From contig JAGOAS010000004.1 of NCBI GenBank assembly GCA_017983795.1, forward strand, positions 124,001-188,000: 64,000 nt of DNA, read 5' to 3'. Positions 26,433 through 36,734 of this stretch are shown here, one piece after another. Position 1 is the first letter of the stretch. The number at the start of each line of letters is the position of its first letter. The notes beneath the pieces were generated by a model, which had not been told where the DNA came from, did no database searches, and saw only the letters and a program-made list of their open reading frames with translations. The DNA is from Piscinibacter sp. (lineage in GTDB: Bacteria > Pseudomonadota > Gammaproteobacteria > Burkholderiales > Burkholderiaceae_C). The translations under genes were made by a program, and so were the position numbers.

Positions 26433-26740
26433 GCTTTGTCGTCCGCTACAGCGTCACTGCAAAGGATGACCTGGCGCGGCTGTACGACCACCTGCTCGAT
26501 CGCGCCACCACGCTCGAGGATCTGGACCTTGCCGAGCGGGCGCTGGCTGCGATCGCGGCCGCGGTGGAGAGCCTGCGCCGCTCGCCGTTCATCTACCGCA
26601 AGGCTGACGACGATCCGTTTCTGCGCGAGCTGCTCATCCCCTTCGGACACAGCGGCTACGTGGCGCTGTTCGAGATCGAAGACGCGGCGACGGTGACGAT
26701 CCTCGCCGTTCGCCAGCAGCTCGAGGACGACTACCACTGA
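26429..26740 (+). CDS. RelE/ParE-family toxin
   Basis: Toxin of 103 residues with the ParE/RelE pattern: an N-terminal strand and helices (VRYSVTAKDDLARLYDHLL), a central arginine-containing strand (RRSPFIYRKADDDPFLRELL) and a C-terminal strand VTILAVRQQLEDDYH that is typical of ParE. ParE-type toxins poison DNA gyrase whereas RelE-type toxins cut mRNA; the C-terminal pattern favours ParE. It starts with GTG overlapping the antitoxin stop and ends 40 bases before the convergent TIR gene. Confidence 0.8.
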   Translation: MSFVVRYSVTAKDDLARLYDHLLDRATTLEDLDLAERALAAIAAAVESLRRSPFIYRKADDDPFLRELLIPFGHSGYVALFEIEDAATVTILAVRQQLEDDYH

Positions 26741-26780
26741 GGCTGTGACCGGCGCGACGACTCGCCCGCGCCGCCGCGCC

Positions 26781-28046
26781 TCACCCCTGCCGCAGCGCCC
26801 GCGCCACCGCGGGCACCGACTCGCCCGCCAGCTGGCTGGCCAGCAGGCCGCCGATGAGCAGCACGCTGCCCAGCAGCAGCAACCAGACGGCGGTGGCGGC
26901 CGCGGCGCGGCCGCGCGTCACGCCGAAGGCCTGGCGGAATGCACCCCAGGCGACGATGCACCACAGCGCGCTGAGCAGCCAGGTGAGGGCGCCCGTGCCC
27001 AGGCCGGCGACGGCGGGAATCGCCTGCAGGCCGAGCCGGCGTTCGAGCACCGGCCCCAGCGCTCCCGGCGCATCGAGGCCGAAGCCGATGGCGCGCGCGA
27101 AGGCGCCGAACCAGCCGGGGTCGTAGAAGCTGGCGCCGAAGCCGAAGACCAGCGCGCCGGCGGCCAGCCCGAGCCAGGCGCCGCTGACGAGGTAGGCCAT
27201 CACCAGCGTGATCTGCTGCAGCTCGACGCGCCGCCCGGCCGCGCGCCAGGCGAGCAGCAGCGCGATCGACATCAGCATCGTGATCACCAGCCCGGCCAGC
27301 ACCAGCCCCAGCGAGCCGCCGACGAAGCGCCGCGCCAGCTCGGCGGCGCTGCTGCCCGGGTCCTGCAGCTGGAAGCCCAGCAGCACCAGCAGGCTGCCGA
27401 CCGCCAGGCTGCCGAGCAGGAAGACGAAGGCGCGCACATGGTCGATGGCCTGGCCGGTCTGCTGCTTGGCGATCATGCGCGTGGGGTGGGTGGCGAGCTC
27501 CAGCAGGCTGAGCGCGAAGCGCGCGCCCGAGCCGAACAGCGGCGTGCTGCCGGGCAGCTCGCCCATCGCCGGGCGGTCGGACTCGATCACGTAGCGCGAC
27601 TGCAGCGTGCGCATCAGCTGATCGGTGTCGAATGGCCAGCGCGACTCGGAGAGCTCGATGGCGTTGATGCGCCACAGCTCGGCGATGGACTTGGGCAGCT
27701 CGTTGCGCGCCGGCATCTTGGCGCCTTCCACCAGCACCGGCACCACCGGCACGCCGGCCTGCAGCGCGGTCTCGATCTCCTGGCGCACGAAGTCGCCGCT
27801 CTGTTCGAGGCGGCGCCGGCCCTGCTCGTCGTGCGCGGTGAGCCAGTCGGGGCCGATGATCGCGAGCATCACCGTCGAGGTGGCGATGGCGCGCCGGATC
27901 GCCTCGGTGAAATCGTCGCCGGGGCTGATCGATTCATGGTCGCGGAAGACGCGGCCGGGGCCGAAGTGTTCCTCCAGCCGATCGGCCAGGCGTCCGGTGG
28001 CGCTGCTGCTGTCCTGCCGCCGGTAGGACAGGAAGATGTCGGGCAT
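26781..28046 (-). CDS. TIR-domain protein with C-terminal multi-helix membrane domain
   Basis: A 421-residue protein. The N-terminal ~140 residues are a bacterial TIR domain: PDIFLSYRRQDSS at the start, VFRDHESISPGDDF (BB-loop region), STVMLAIIGPDWL, and FVRQEIETAL, which holds a candidate catalytic Glu for NAD hydrolysis. After a linker, about five hydrophobic segments run from residue ~195 to the C-terminus, resembling a Yip1-like domain. The ATG at 28046 is chosen because the TIR fold starts immediately. Many TIR proteins are NAD-consuming defence or signalling effectors; the membrane part suggests an envelope-anchored effector or receptor. It lies beside a toxin-antitoxin pair. Confidence 0.85.
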   Translation of the reverse strand: MPDIFLSYRRQDSSSATGRLADRLEEHFGPGRVFRDHESISPGDDFTEAIRRAIATSTVMLAIIGPDWLTAHDEQGRRRLEQSGDFVRQEIETALQAGVPVVPVLVEGAKMPARNELPKSIAELWRINAIELSESRWPFDTDQLMRTLQSRYVIESDRPAMGELPGSTPLFGSGARFALSLLELATHPTRMIAKQQTGQAIDHVRAFVFLLGSLAVGSLLVLLGFQLQDPGSSAAELARRFVGGSLGLVLAGLVITMLMSIALLLAWRAAGRRVELQQITLVMAYLVSGAWLGLAAGALVFGFGASFYDPGWFGAFARAIGFGLDAPGALGPVLERRLGLQAIPAVAGLGTGALTWLLSALWCIVAWGAFRQAFGVTRGRAAAATAVWLLLLGSVLLIGGLLASQLAGESVPAVARALRQG

Positions 28047-28069
28047 GGCCGACCTCGCCGTGTGAGGGT

Positions 28070-29001
28070 TCAGATCAGTGAGGCCGGATCCACGTTCGCG
28101 CCGCACAGCACGAGGCAGATGCGCTGCCCCGCCTGTGCCTGCCATGCGCCGCTGCGCAGGGCCGCCAGAGGCAGGGCCGCCGCCGGCTCCACCGCGAGCT
28201 TCAAAGACTGCCACAGCCAGCGCTGGGCGTCGACGATGTCTTCATCCCGAAGAACGAGCGAACTCATGGGATGGCGCTGCGCGACCTCCCAGGCCAGCGC
28301 GCCGATGCGGCGTGCACCCAGCGCGTCGGCGGCGATGCCCGACACCTCGACGTCGACCGGGCCGCCGGCCGCGAGCGCGGCATGCAGCGTCGGTGCGCGC
28401 TCGGGCTCGAGCGCGACCATGCGCGTGCGGCCGGCGAACCAGGCCGCGATGCCGCCGGCCAGCCCGCCGCCGCCCACGCTGACCAGCAGCGCGTCGGGCA
28501 CGCCGGCCTGGCTCTCGATCTCGCGCGCCAGCGTACCGGCGCCGGCCAGCACCTCGGCCTGGTCGTAGGCATGCGTCATCAGCGCACCGCTCTCGCGCTG
28601 GCGCTGCTGGCAGGCGGCGAAGGCTTCGGCGTAGACCGCGCCGGTGACCACCACGCGCGCGCCGAGCTGCTCGAGCCTGTCGCGTTTGGCCGGCGAGATC
28701 ACCGCGGGCACGAAGATCTCCGCCGGAACGCCGAGCGCCTGCGCGGCCGTCGCGGTGGCGATGCCGGCGTTGCCGCCGGAGGCGGCAATCACGCCCGCGG
28801 CGGGAATGGGGTTGGCGAGCAGGCGGTTGAACATGCCGCGTGCCTTGAAGCTGCCCGAGCGCTGCAGTTGCTCCAGCTTCAGCCAGACCTCGAAGCCCGG
28901 CCCGGGCAGGCCGAGCTCGTCGCTGCGCAGCACCCACAGCGGCGTGCGCCGCACGTGCGGTGCGATGCGCTGCGCCGCGGCTTCGATGTCGTCGCGGCTG
29001 A

Positions 29002-29005
<4 letters not shown>
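28070..29005 (-). CDS. Threonine/serine dehydratase-like PLP enzyme
   Basis: Fold-type II PLP enzyme of 311 residues. The PLP lysine is in SGSFKARGMFN, the substrate loop in ASGGNAGIATA, and the phosphate-binding glycine loop in SVGGGGLAGG. These fit threonine/serine dehydratases or serine racemases; the exact amino acid is not determined. The start is a GTG at 29005 overlapping the upstream thiolase stop (GTGA), so it is translationally coupled to a 3-oxoadipyl-CoA-type thiolase, an odd pairing. A longer ATG-initiated frame to 29059 lies within the thiolase gene. Confidence 0.85.
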
Positions 29006-30204
<1,199 letters not shown>

Positions 30205-30213
30205 CGTGTCTCC

Positions 30214-30244
30214 TGTTCGTATATAGAACACTGGTTCAATTATA
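30214..30244 (-). promoter_or_regulatory. Promoter -10 and IclR-type operator of the PcaF-like gene
   Basis: On the minus strand a consensus TATAAT occupies 30244-30239. Immediately downstream lies the 17-bp palindrome TGTTC-TATATAC-GAACA (30230-30214), and the gene starts at 30204. A repressor or activator bound there would cover the transcription start. The half-site TGTTC recurs in the palindrome in front of the IclR gene at 39024-39041. Confidence 0.55.
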
Positions 30245-30353
30245 GAAATTCAGCGGCATAAAGCCTGGGTGCGCAGCGCCCTTCCTCAAGTGCGCCGTGC
30301 CATCTGCCGAAACAGCCGGCAATCCCTCTCGGGGTGATCCACCCCTTGCCGCC

Positions 30354-31625
30354 ATGTCTTCCGCCACCGCTCACGAAACCATCGACGTCGCCGCCTTGCG
30401 CGTGGGCATGTTCGTGCAGCTCGACCTCGGCTGGCTGTCGCACCCCTTCCCGCTGAGCAGCTTCCGCATCAGTTCGGAAGACCAGATTGCCACGATACGC
30501 GCGCTCGGGCTCAAACGTGTGCGCTGGAGCAGCGAGCAGAGCGACTCCGGCAAGCCCGCCGCAGCGAGCGCCGCCGCGGCGCCATCGGCCGAGGCAGCAC
30601 CGGCCGAGAGCCCCGAGGCGCGCGCGCGCCGCGAGCATCGCGAGCGCCTGCGCGCCGAACGGGCCGCGCTGACGCAGTGCGAGCGCCAGTTCGCCGAGGC
30701 CACGCGCGAGCTCAAGCGCGCCTTCGATCTCGTCGGCTCGCAGCCCGTCGAGGCCGGCACCCACGCCGCCGCGCTGGCCAAGGGCCTGGCCGACAAGATG
30801 CTCGGCGCCGACGACCTGTGCATCCGGCTGCTCTCCGAGGGCGCCGGCGACAAGGCCTCGACGCATGCGCTGAACGTCGCGCTCGTCTCGATGCTGATGG
30901 GCCGCAGCTTCGGGCTGGCCGAGGCCGACATGCTCGACCTCGGCGCCGGCGCGCTGATGCACGACGTGGGCAAGCTCGAGCTGCCCGACCGCGTGCGCCA
31001 CCGCGAGGATCACTTCAGCGCCGCCGAGCTGCGGCTCTACGAGGAGCACGTCGCCTTCGGCATCGCGCAGGCGCGCAAGATGGGCCTGACCCAGGGCGCC
31101 GCGCTGGTGGTCGCGCAGCACCACGAGCATGCCGACGGCACCGGCTTCCCGCTCAAGCTCAACACCGATCGCATGTCGCCGCTGGCGCGCATCGTCGCGC
31201 TGGTCAACCGCTACGACAACCTCTGCAACCCGCACGTCATCGCCCATGCGCTGACGCCGCACGAGGCGCTGTCGATGCTGTTCGCGCAGAGCAAGACCAA
31301 GTTCGACACCGCCATCCTCGGCGCCTTCATCAAGATGATGGGCGTGTACCCGCCGGGCTCGGCGGTGCAGCTCACCGACGACCGCTACGCGCTGGTGGTC
31401 TCCGTCAACTCGAGCCGGCCGCTCAAGCCGCGCGTGCTGGTGCACGAGGCCCGGGTGCCGCGCGACGAGGCGCTGACGCTCGACCTCGAGCACGCCGACG
31501 GCCTGGGCATCCGCCGCAGCCTGCGCCTGCAGCAGCTGCCGCCCAACACGCTCGCCTACCTGGCGCCGCGCCCGCGCGTGGCCTACTTCTTCGAGCCGGC
31601 CCGGGACGGCGACGCGCCGGCATGA
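30354..31625 (+). CDS. HD-GYP-domain c-di-GMP phosphodiesterase-like protein
   Basis: Protein of 423 residues. An N-terminal DUF3391-like segment (IDVAALRVGMFVQLDLGW) and an Ala/Glu-rich coiled stretch precede an HD-GYP domain with the metal motif MHDVGKLELPD and the signature HHEHADGTGFP, where GYP reads GFP. HD-GYP enzymes hydrolyse c-di-GMP; the Tyr-to-Phe change is known in some members and does not rule out activity. The ATG at 30354 begins the conserved part; a GTG at 30297 is possible. Its TGA overlaps the ATG of the GGDEF/EAL gene. Confidence 0.87.
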   Translation: MSSATAHETIDVAALRVGMFVQLDLGWLSHPFPLSSFRISSEDQIATIRALGLKRVRWSSEQSDSGKPAAASAAAAPSAEAAPAESPEARARREHRERLRAERAALTQCERQFAEATRELKRAFDLVGSQPVEAGTHAAALAKGLADKMLGADDLCIRLLSEGAGDKASTHALNVALVSMLMGRSFGLAEADMLDLGAGALMHDVGKLELPDRVRHREDHFSAAELRLYEEHVAFGIAQARKMGLTQGAALVVAQHHEHADGTGFPLKLNTDRMSPLARIVALVNRYDNLCNPHVIAHALTPHEALSMLFAQSKTKFDTAILGAFIKMMGVYPPGSAVQLTDDRYALVVSVNSSRPLKPRVLVHEARVPRDEALTLDLEHADGLGIRRSLRLQQLPPNTLAYLAPRPRVAYFFEPARDGDAPA

Positions 31626-33736
31626 CCGGCGCCACGCGCGCGCTGATCGACGCACTGCCGCAGGCGGTGTGGCTGGTCGATGCCGCGACGCTGCGTGTCA
31701 TCGCCGCCAACCCCGCGGCCGCTACGCTGCTCGGCTGCGAGCGCGAGGCGCTGCTCGGCAATGCCGCGCTGACGCTGGCCGCCACGCCGGAAGACCTGTG
31801 CTTCTGGCACGACGCCGCCGAGGGCCGCCGCGAGCGCCTGGCGAGCAACAGCTTCGTGCGCCGCTTCGACGGGCAGACCGTGCCGGTGCTGCGCTCCATC
31901 GAGCCGCTGCAGATCGACGGCAGCGCCGCCTTCCTCGTTGCCATGCACGACCGCAGCGCGCAGCTGCGCGCCGAGCACGAGCTCGAGCTGGCCGCCGCGG
32001 AACTCGCCGCCACGCTGGAATCCACCGCCGACGGCCTGCTGGTGACCGACCTGTCGGGCCGCATCCGCCACTGCAACCGCCGCTTCGCCGACCTCTGGGC
32101 ACTGCCCGACGACCTGCTCGCGCTGCACGACGATGCGCGGGTGTTCGACTGGATGCGCCGCAGCGTGGTCGATCCCGGCGGCTACGCGCAGCGCCTGGGC
32201 GCCATCGCCGAGGCGACCCTGCTGCAGGCCAGCGACGTGCTCGAGCTGCACTCGGGCCGCGTGCTCGAGCGCATCGTGCAGCCGCAGTGCAGCCGCGGCC
32301 GGCCGGTGGGGCGCGTCTGGTCGTTCCGCGACATCACCGAGCGCATCCTCGCCAGCCGGCGCATCGAGCAGCTCGCGCACACCGACGCGCTCACCGGCCT
32401 GCCCAACCGCGTGCTGCTGGCCGAGCGCGTCGAGCGCGCGCTCGCGCTCGCGGCGCGCGAGGGCGAGCCCTTCACGCTGCTGCAGCTCGACCTCGACCAC
32501 TTCAAGCACATCAACGACACCCTCGGCCAGGCCTTCGGCGACCGCGTGCTGGTGGAGATCGGCGAGCGGCTCGCGGCCGGGCTGCGCCAGATCGACAGCG
32601 TCGCGCGCCTGGGTGGCGACGAGTTCGTGCTGCTGGTGCAGCGCTCCGACGCCGCCGGCGCCGAGGCCGCCGCCCGCCGCGTGATGGAGGCGCTGCAGCG
32701 CCCCTTCACGCTCGACGGCCTGAACTTCACCGTGACGGCCAGCGTGGGCATCGCGCTGCATCCTTCCGACGGCGCCAACCTCGACGAGCTGCTGCGCCAC
32801 GCCGACGCGGCGATGCGCGAGGTCAAGGCCTCGGGCCGCGCCGCCTGGCGCTTCCACACCCAGCGGCACGACGCCGGCGAGGCCGAGCTGCGCGCGCGCA
32901 TGAAGCTCGACCACGCCATGCGCCAGGCGCTGGCGCGCGAGCGCTTCCGGCTGCACTACCAGCCGCAGGTGGCGGCCGGCAGCGGCGAGATCGTCGGCGC
33001 CGAGGCGCTGATCCGCTGGAGCGATCCCGAGCTGGGCGAGGTGCCGCCGGGGCGCTTCATCCCGGTGGCCGAGGAGAGCGGTTTCATCGTCGCGATCGGC
33101 GACTGGGTGCTGCGCCAGGCGCTGGCGCAGGGCGTGCGCTGGCACGCCGAGGGCCGGCCGCTGCGCCTGTCGGTCAACGTCTCGGCGCTGCAGTTCCGCC
33201 AGCCCGGCTTCGTCGACGGCGTGGCGCGGGCGCTGCGCGACAGCGGCCTGCCCGGCCACCTGCTCGAGCTGGAGCTGACCGAGTCGATCCTGATCCAGGA
33301 TGCCGAGGATTCGCTGGCCCGCGTGCACGCACTCGCGGCGCTGGGCGTGCAGCTCGCCATCGACGACTTCGGCACCGGCTACTCCAGCCTCGGCTACCTC
33401 AAGCGGCTGCCGATCACGCGGCTGAAGATCGATCGCAGCTTCGTCACCGACCTGCCGGGCGATGCCAGCGGCGCGAGCATCGTCGACGCCATCGTCAAGC
33501 TTGGCCGGGCGCTGGGCATGCACGTGATCGCCGAGGGCGTCGAGACCGAGGCGCAGCGGCGCTTCCTGCTGAACTGCGGTTGCGACGAGTACCAGGGCTG
33601 GCTGTTCGCGCCGGCCCTGCCGCTGGACGAGTTCGAGGCGCGCCTCGCGCCGCAGGCGCCGCCGCGCGTGGTGCCGCTGCAGCGCCGCCGCACCAGAGTG
33701 GCGCGGCCGGTGCCCGCTGCAGCGTCCGGGGATTGA
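31622..33736 (+). CDS. PAS-PAS-GGDEF-EAL bifunctional c-di-GMP protein
   Basis: A 704-residue protein with two PAS-like sensor segments (about 1-240), a GGDEF domain with intact [11 protein letters not shown], and an EAL domain with intact [17 protein letters not shown] and AEGVETE. The product-inhibition I-site RQID lies five residues before GGDEF. Both cyclase and phosphodiesterase sites therefore look competent. No transmembrane segment is evident, so sensing is cytoplasmic. It is translationally coupled to the HD-GYP gene, placing three c-di-GMP active sites in one transcript. Confidence 0.92.
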   Translation: MTGATRALIDALPQAVWLVDAATLRVIAANPAAATLLGCEREALLGNAALTLAATPEDLCFWHDAAEGRRERLASNSFVRRFDGQTVPVLRSIEPLQIDGSAAFLVAMHDRSAQLRAEHELELAAAELAATLESTADGLLVTDLSGRIRHCNRRFADLWALPDDLLALHDDARVFDWMRRSVVDPGGYAQRLGAIAEATLLQASDVLELHSGRVLERIVQPQCSRGRPVGRVWSFRDITERILASRRIEQLAHTDALTGLPNRVLLAERVERALALAAREGEPFTLLQLDLDHFKHINDTLGQAFGDRVLVEIGERLAAGLRQIDSVARLGGDEFVLLVQRSDAAGAEAAARRVMEALQRPFTLDGLNFTVTASVGIALHPSDGANLDELLRHADAAMREVKASGRAAWRFHTQRHDAGEAELRARMKLDHAMRQALARERFRLHYQPQVAAGSGEIVGAEALIRWSDPELGEVPPGRFIPVAEESGFIVAIGDWVLRQALAQGVRWHAEGRPLRLSVNVSALQFRQPGFVDGVARALRDSGLPGHLLELELTESILIQDAEDSLARVHALAALGVQLAIDDFGTGYSSLGYLKRLPITRLKIDRSFVTDLPGDASGASIVDAIVKLGRALGMHVIAEGVETEAQRRFLLNCGCDEYQGWLFAPALPLDEFEARLAPQAPPRVVPLQRRRTRVARPVPAAASGD

Positions 33737-33778
33737 GCCGGCGCACTGCCCGGAAGCCGCCGCTCTCGCTAGAGTTCG

Positions 33779-33800
33779 ATGCGCAAGGAGGCTTGCGCAT
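33779..33800 (+). promoter_or_regulatory. Hairpin presenting the cfa Shine-Dalgarno in its loop
   Basis: A perfect 8-bp stem pairs 33779-33786 with 33793-33800 around the hexaloop GGAGGC (33787-33792). The loop is the Shine-Dalgarno core of the cfa-like gene, and the last two stem bases are the A and T of its ATG. The initiation region is therefore folded into a small hairpin that could gate translation. Confidence 0.7.
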
Positions 33801-35064
33801 GGGTGCTCTCGATGCCGTCCTGGAACGCCGGCTTGCCGGCCTGTCGCTGCCGCTGGCCGTGCAGCTGCCGGGCGGCCAGCGCCTCGGGCCCGAGCGCGCC
33901 GCGGTGACGCTGCGCCTGCAGGGCCTGGGCACGCTGGCCCACCTCGCCACCGGGCAGATCGGCCGCGTCGGCGAAGACTACGTCGAGGGCCGCCTCGATT
34001 TCGACGGTTCGCTGCGCGACCTCATCGCCATCGCCGGCCAGCTCGTCGGCGACCCGCTCCCCGCGGCCGAGCCGGCGGCGCCGCTGGCCTGGTGGCGCGC
34101 GCTGTGGCGCCAGGTGCGCTCGCGCCAGAACCACCACCCCGAGGCCGACGCGCGCCAGGTGCAGTTCCACTACGACGTCTCGGACGACTTCTACGCCCTG
34201 TGGCTGGATCCGCGCCGCGTCTACTCCTGCGCCTACTACCGCGAGCGCACCATGACGCTGGCACAGGCGCAGGAGGCCAAGCTCGACCACGTCTGCCGCA
34301 AGCTGATGCTGCGCGAGGGCGAGCGCTTCCTCGACATCGGTGCCGGCTGGGGCGGCCTGCTGCTGTGGGCGGCCGAGCACTACGGCGTGCGCGCCCAGGG
34401 CATCACGCTCTCGCGCCACCAGCATGCCTACGTCAACCAGCTGATCGAGGAACGCGGCCTGGCCGGGCGCGTGAGCATGCAGCTGCTCGACTACCGCGAG
34501 CTGCCCGAGGGCGAGACCTTCGACAAGATCGCCTCGGTGGGCATGTTCGAGCACGTCGGCCTGGCGCAGCTGCCGGCCTACTTCGCCACCATCCGCCGCC
34601 TGCTGCGCCCGGGCGGGCTGCTGCTCAACCACGGCATCACCGCCGCCGCGCCGCGCCACGACCAGCTCGGCGCCGGCCTGGGCGACTTCATCGAGCGCTA
34701 CATCTTTCCCGGCGGCGAGCTGCTGCATGCTTCCAAGGTGCTGGAGGTGATGGCCGACCAGGGGCTGGAAGCGCTCGACGTCGAGAACCTGCGGCCGCAC
34801 TACGCGCGCACGCTGTGGGCCTGGAGCGACGGCCTGGAGGCGAATCTCGACGCGGCGCGGCGCATCGCCGGCGAGCGCGTGCTGCGCGCCTTCCGCCTCT
34901 ACCTCGGCGGCAGCGCGCTGAGCTTCGAGCGCGGCTGGATCTCGCTGCACCAGATGCTCGCCGCGCGGCCCGACGGCGACGCGGCCGGCGGCGCACTGCG
35001 GGGGGCACAATCGGCCTATCCGTTCAACCGCGGCTACATGTACCCCGCCGCCCGCGACGCATGA
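33799..35064 (+). CDS. cfa: Cyclopropane-fatty-acyl-phospholipid synthase
   Basis: SAM-dependent synthase of 421 residues that converts unsaturated membrane acyl chains to cyclopropane chains, usually on entry to stationary phase or under acid stress. Landmarks are FHYDVSDDFYALWLD, the SAM loop FLDIGAGWGG, the Cfa-type GITLSRHQHAYV, and SVGMFEHVG with the bicarbonate/catalytic Glu region. The ATG at 33799 follows AAGGAGG with ideal spacing, but that site lies in a hairpin. It follows the GGDEF/EAL gene by 62 bases and overlaps the DUF1840 gene start (ATGA). Confidence 0.9.
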   Translation: MGALDAVLERRLAGLSLPLAVQLPGGQRLGPERAAVTLRLQGLGTLAHLATGQIGRVGEDYVEGRLDFDGSLRDLIAIAGQLVGDPLPAAEPAAPLAWWRALWRQVRSRQNHHPEADARQVQFHYDVSDDFYALWLDPRRVYSCAYYRERTMTLAQAQEAKLDHVCRKLMLREGERFLDIGAGWGGLLLWAAEHYGVRAQGITLSRHQHAYVNQLIEERGLAGRVSMQLLDYRELPEGETFDKIASVGMFEHVGLAQLPAYFATIRRLLRPGGLLLNHGITAAAPRHDQLGAGLGDFIERYIFPGGELLHASKVLEVMADQGLEALDVENLRPHYARTLWAWSDGLEANLDAARRIAGERVLRAFRLYLGGSALSFERGWISLHQMLAARPDGDAAGGALRGAQSAYPFNRGYMYPAARDA

Positions 35065-35384
35065 TCTACAAGTTCAAGTCCAAGGCCGCCGGCGACCTGA
35101 TCATGATGGGCCCCTCGGGCGATCAGGTGCTGCGCATCATCGGCAAGGAGCCCGCGGCCAAGGGCATCATCGAGCCGGCCGCGATGGCGGCGGCGATCGC
35201 CGCGCTGGAGCGCGCCGTCGCCGAGGAGGAAGCGGCACGCGTAGAGGCCGAGCGCGAGGCGCAGGCCGAGGGCCGCACGCCGGCGCCGCGCGAAGGCGTC
35301 TCGCTGCGCCAGCGCGCCTGGCCGATGGTGGAGATGCTCAGGCGCGCGCAGGCCGAGGGCAAGGAAATCGTCTGGGGCGTCTGA
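35061..35384 (+). CDS. DUF1840-domain protein
   Basis: Small protein of 107 residues beginning MIYKFKSKAAGDLIMMGPSG, the characteristic N-terminus of the betaproteobacterial DUF1840 family (PF08895). A conserved KGIIEP segment follows, then an alanine- and glutamate-rich helix with many charged residues, probably coiled coil. Its function is unknown. It overlaps the cfa stop by four bases (ATGA), so it is coupled to cfa translation. It supports the assignment of the window to Betaproteobacteria. Confidence 0.88.
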   Translation: MIYKFKSKAAGDLIMMGPSGDQVLRIIGKEPAAKGIIEPAAMAAAIAALERAVAEEEAARVEAEREAQAEGRTPAPREGVSLRQRAWPMVEMLRRAQAEGKEIVWGV

Positions 35385-35403
35385 AGCGCCCGGGGAGGAA
35401 ACG

Positions 35404-36030
35404 ATGAGACTGGTCAGCAACAGCTGGGTCGATGGCGACCGCATTCCGGCGCGCTATGCCGCCGGCCGGCGCGACGGGCAGGGCGTGGGCTTCTCCGACA
35501 ACCTGAGCCCGCACCTGGCCTGGAGCGAGATCCCGCAGGGCACGCAGTCCTTCGCGCTGATCTGCCACGACTTCGACGTGCCCAGCCGCGGCGACGACGT
35601 CAACCAGGCCGACCGCGAGGTGTCCGAGGATCTGCCGCGCGTGGACTTCTTCCACTGGGTGATGGTCGACCTGCCGGCCACGCTGCGCAGCATCGCCGAA
35701 GGCGAGTTCAGCCGCGGCTTCACGGCGCGCGGCAAGAGCGGCCCGGCCACGCTGCACGGCGCGCGCCACGGCCTGAACGACTACACCGGCTGGTTCGCCG
35801 GCGACAAGGACATGGGCGGCCAGTATTTCGGCTACGACGGCCCCTTCCCGCCCTTCAACGATTCGCTGGTGCACCACTACGTCTTCACGCTCTACGCGCT
35901 GAACGTGGCGCGCGCGCCGATCGAGGGCGCCTTCACCGGGCCGCAGGTGCGCCAGGCGATCTACCCGCATGTGCTGGCCGAGGCCACGTACTCGGGCACC
36001 TACACGCTCAACCCGCGCCTGATCGGCTGA
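35404..36030 (+). CDS. PEBP / YbhB-YbcL family protein
   Basis: Phosphatidylethanolamine-binding-protein fold (Raf-kinase-inhibitor-like), 208 residues. It has SDNLSPHLAWSEIPQGTQSF, then CHDFDVP with the ligand-site Asp and FFHWVMVDLPA with the conserved His, and GYDGPFPPFNDSLVHHYVF near the anion-binding pocket. Bacterial members are soluble and of uncertain role. It is preceded by the strong GGGGAGGAAACG ribosome site and starts 20 bases after DUF1840. Confidence 0.9.
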   Translation: MRLVSNSWVDGDRIPARYAAGRRDGQGVGFSDNLSPHLAWSEIPQGTQSFALICHDFDVPSRGDDVNQADREVSEDLPRVDFFHWVMVDLPATLRSIAEGEFSRGFTARGKSGPATLHGARHGLNDYTGWFAGDKDMGGQYFGYDGPFPPFNDSLVHHYVFTLYALNVARAPIEGAFTGPQVRQAIYPHVLAEATYSGTYTLNPRLIG

Positions 36031-36050
36031 CGATCGGACGAGGCTCGAGC

Positions 36051-36734
36051 ATGTCGCAAGGCGCCGTCACCCGCATCCTCGCCATCCGCCACGGCGAGAC
36101 GGCCTGGAACGTCGATACGCGCATCCAGGGCCAGCTCGACGTGCCGCTCAACGACAAGGGCCGCTGGCAGGCGACGCGCGTCGCCGCGGCGCTGGCCGAC
36201 GAGGGCATCACGGCGCTCTATTCGAGCGACCTGCAGCGCGCCTGGCAGACCGCGCAGCCGCTGGCCGAGGCCACCGGCCTGGCGCCGCGGCCCGAGCGCG
36301 GCCTGCGCGAGCGCGCCTTCGGCGTTTTCGAAGGCCTGACCTGGGCCGAGATCGAGCGCGACCATCCCGAGGCCAGCGAACGCTGGCGAAAGCGCGACGC
36401 CACGTTCGGCCCCGAGGGCGGCGAGCGCCTGGCCGAGTTCTACGCGCGCTGCGTGGCCTGCGTGACGGCACTGGCGCAGCGCCACGCCGGCGAATTGCTG
36501 GCCCTGGTGGCGCATGGCGGCGTGCTCGATTGCCTGTACCGCGCCGCGGCGCGCGTCGAGCTCAACGCGCCGCGCACCTGGCAACTCGGCAACGGCAGCA
36601 TCAACCGGCTGCTCTACACCCCGCAGGGCCTGAGCCTGGTGGGCTGGGCCGACACCGGCCATCTCGACGGCGCCGTGCACGACGAGTTCAGCGACGCGCT
36701 GGCCCGCCGTGTGCCGCCGGGGAGCGCCTCGTGA
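36051..36734 (+). CDS. Histidine phosphatase / phosphoglycerate-mutase-like protein
   Basis: Histidine phosphatase superfamily member of 227 residues. The phosphohistidine motif RHGETAWN lies near the N-terminus, the acid catalyst region is RERAFGVFEG, and the second catalytic His is in VAHGG. The pattern fits the GpmB/CobC-like branch; whether the substrate is a phosphosugar, nucleotide or alpha-ribazole phosphate is not clear. Its TGA overlaps the GTG start of the PLP enzyme downstream. Confidence 0.87.
   Translation: MSQGAVTRILAIRHGETAWNVDTRIQGQLDVPLNDKGRWQATRVAAALADEGITALYSSDLQRAWQTAQPLAEATGLAPRPERGLRERAFGVFEGLTWAEIERDHPEASERWRKRDATFGPEGGERLAEFYARCVACVTALAQRHAGELLALVAHGGVLDCLYRAAARVELNAPRTWQLGNGSINRLLYTPQGLSLVGWADTGHLDGAVHDEFSDALARRVPPGSAS

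Noticed and set aside
30297-30353. Extended N-terminus of the HD-GYP protein from a GTG
   Set aside because: The added residues are not conserved-looking and the ATG at 30354 directly precedes the recognisable domain; kept only as an alternative.
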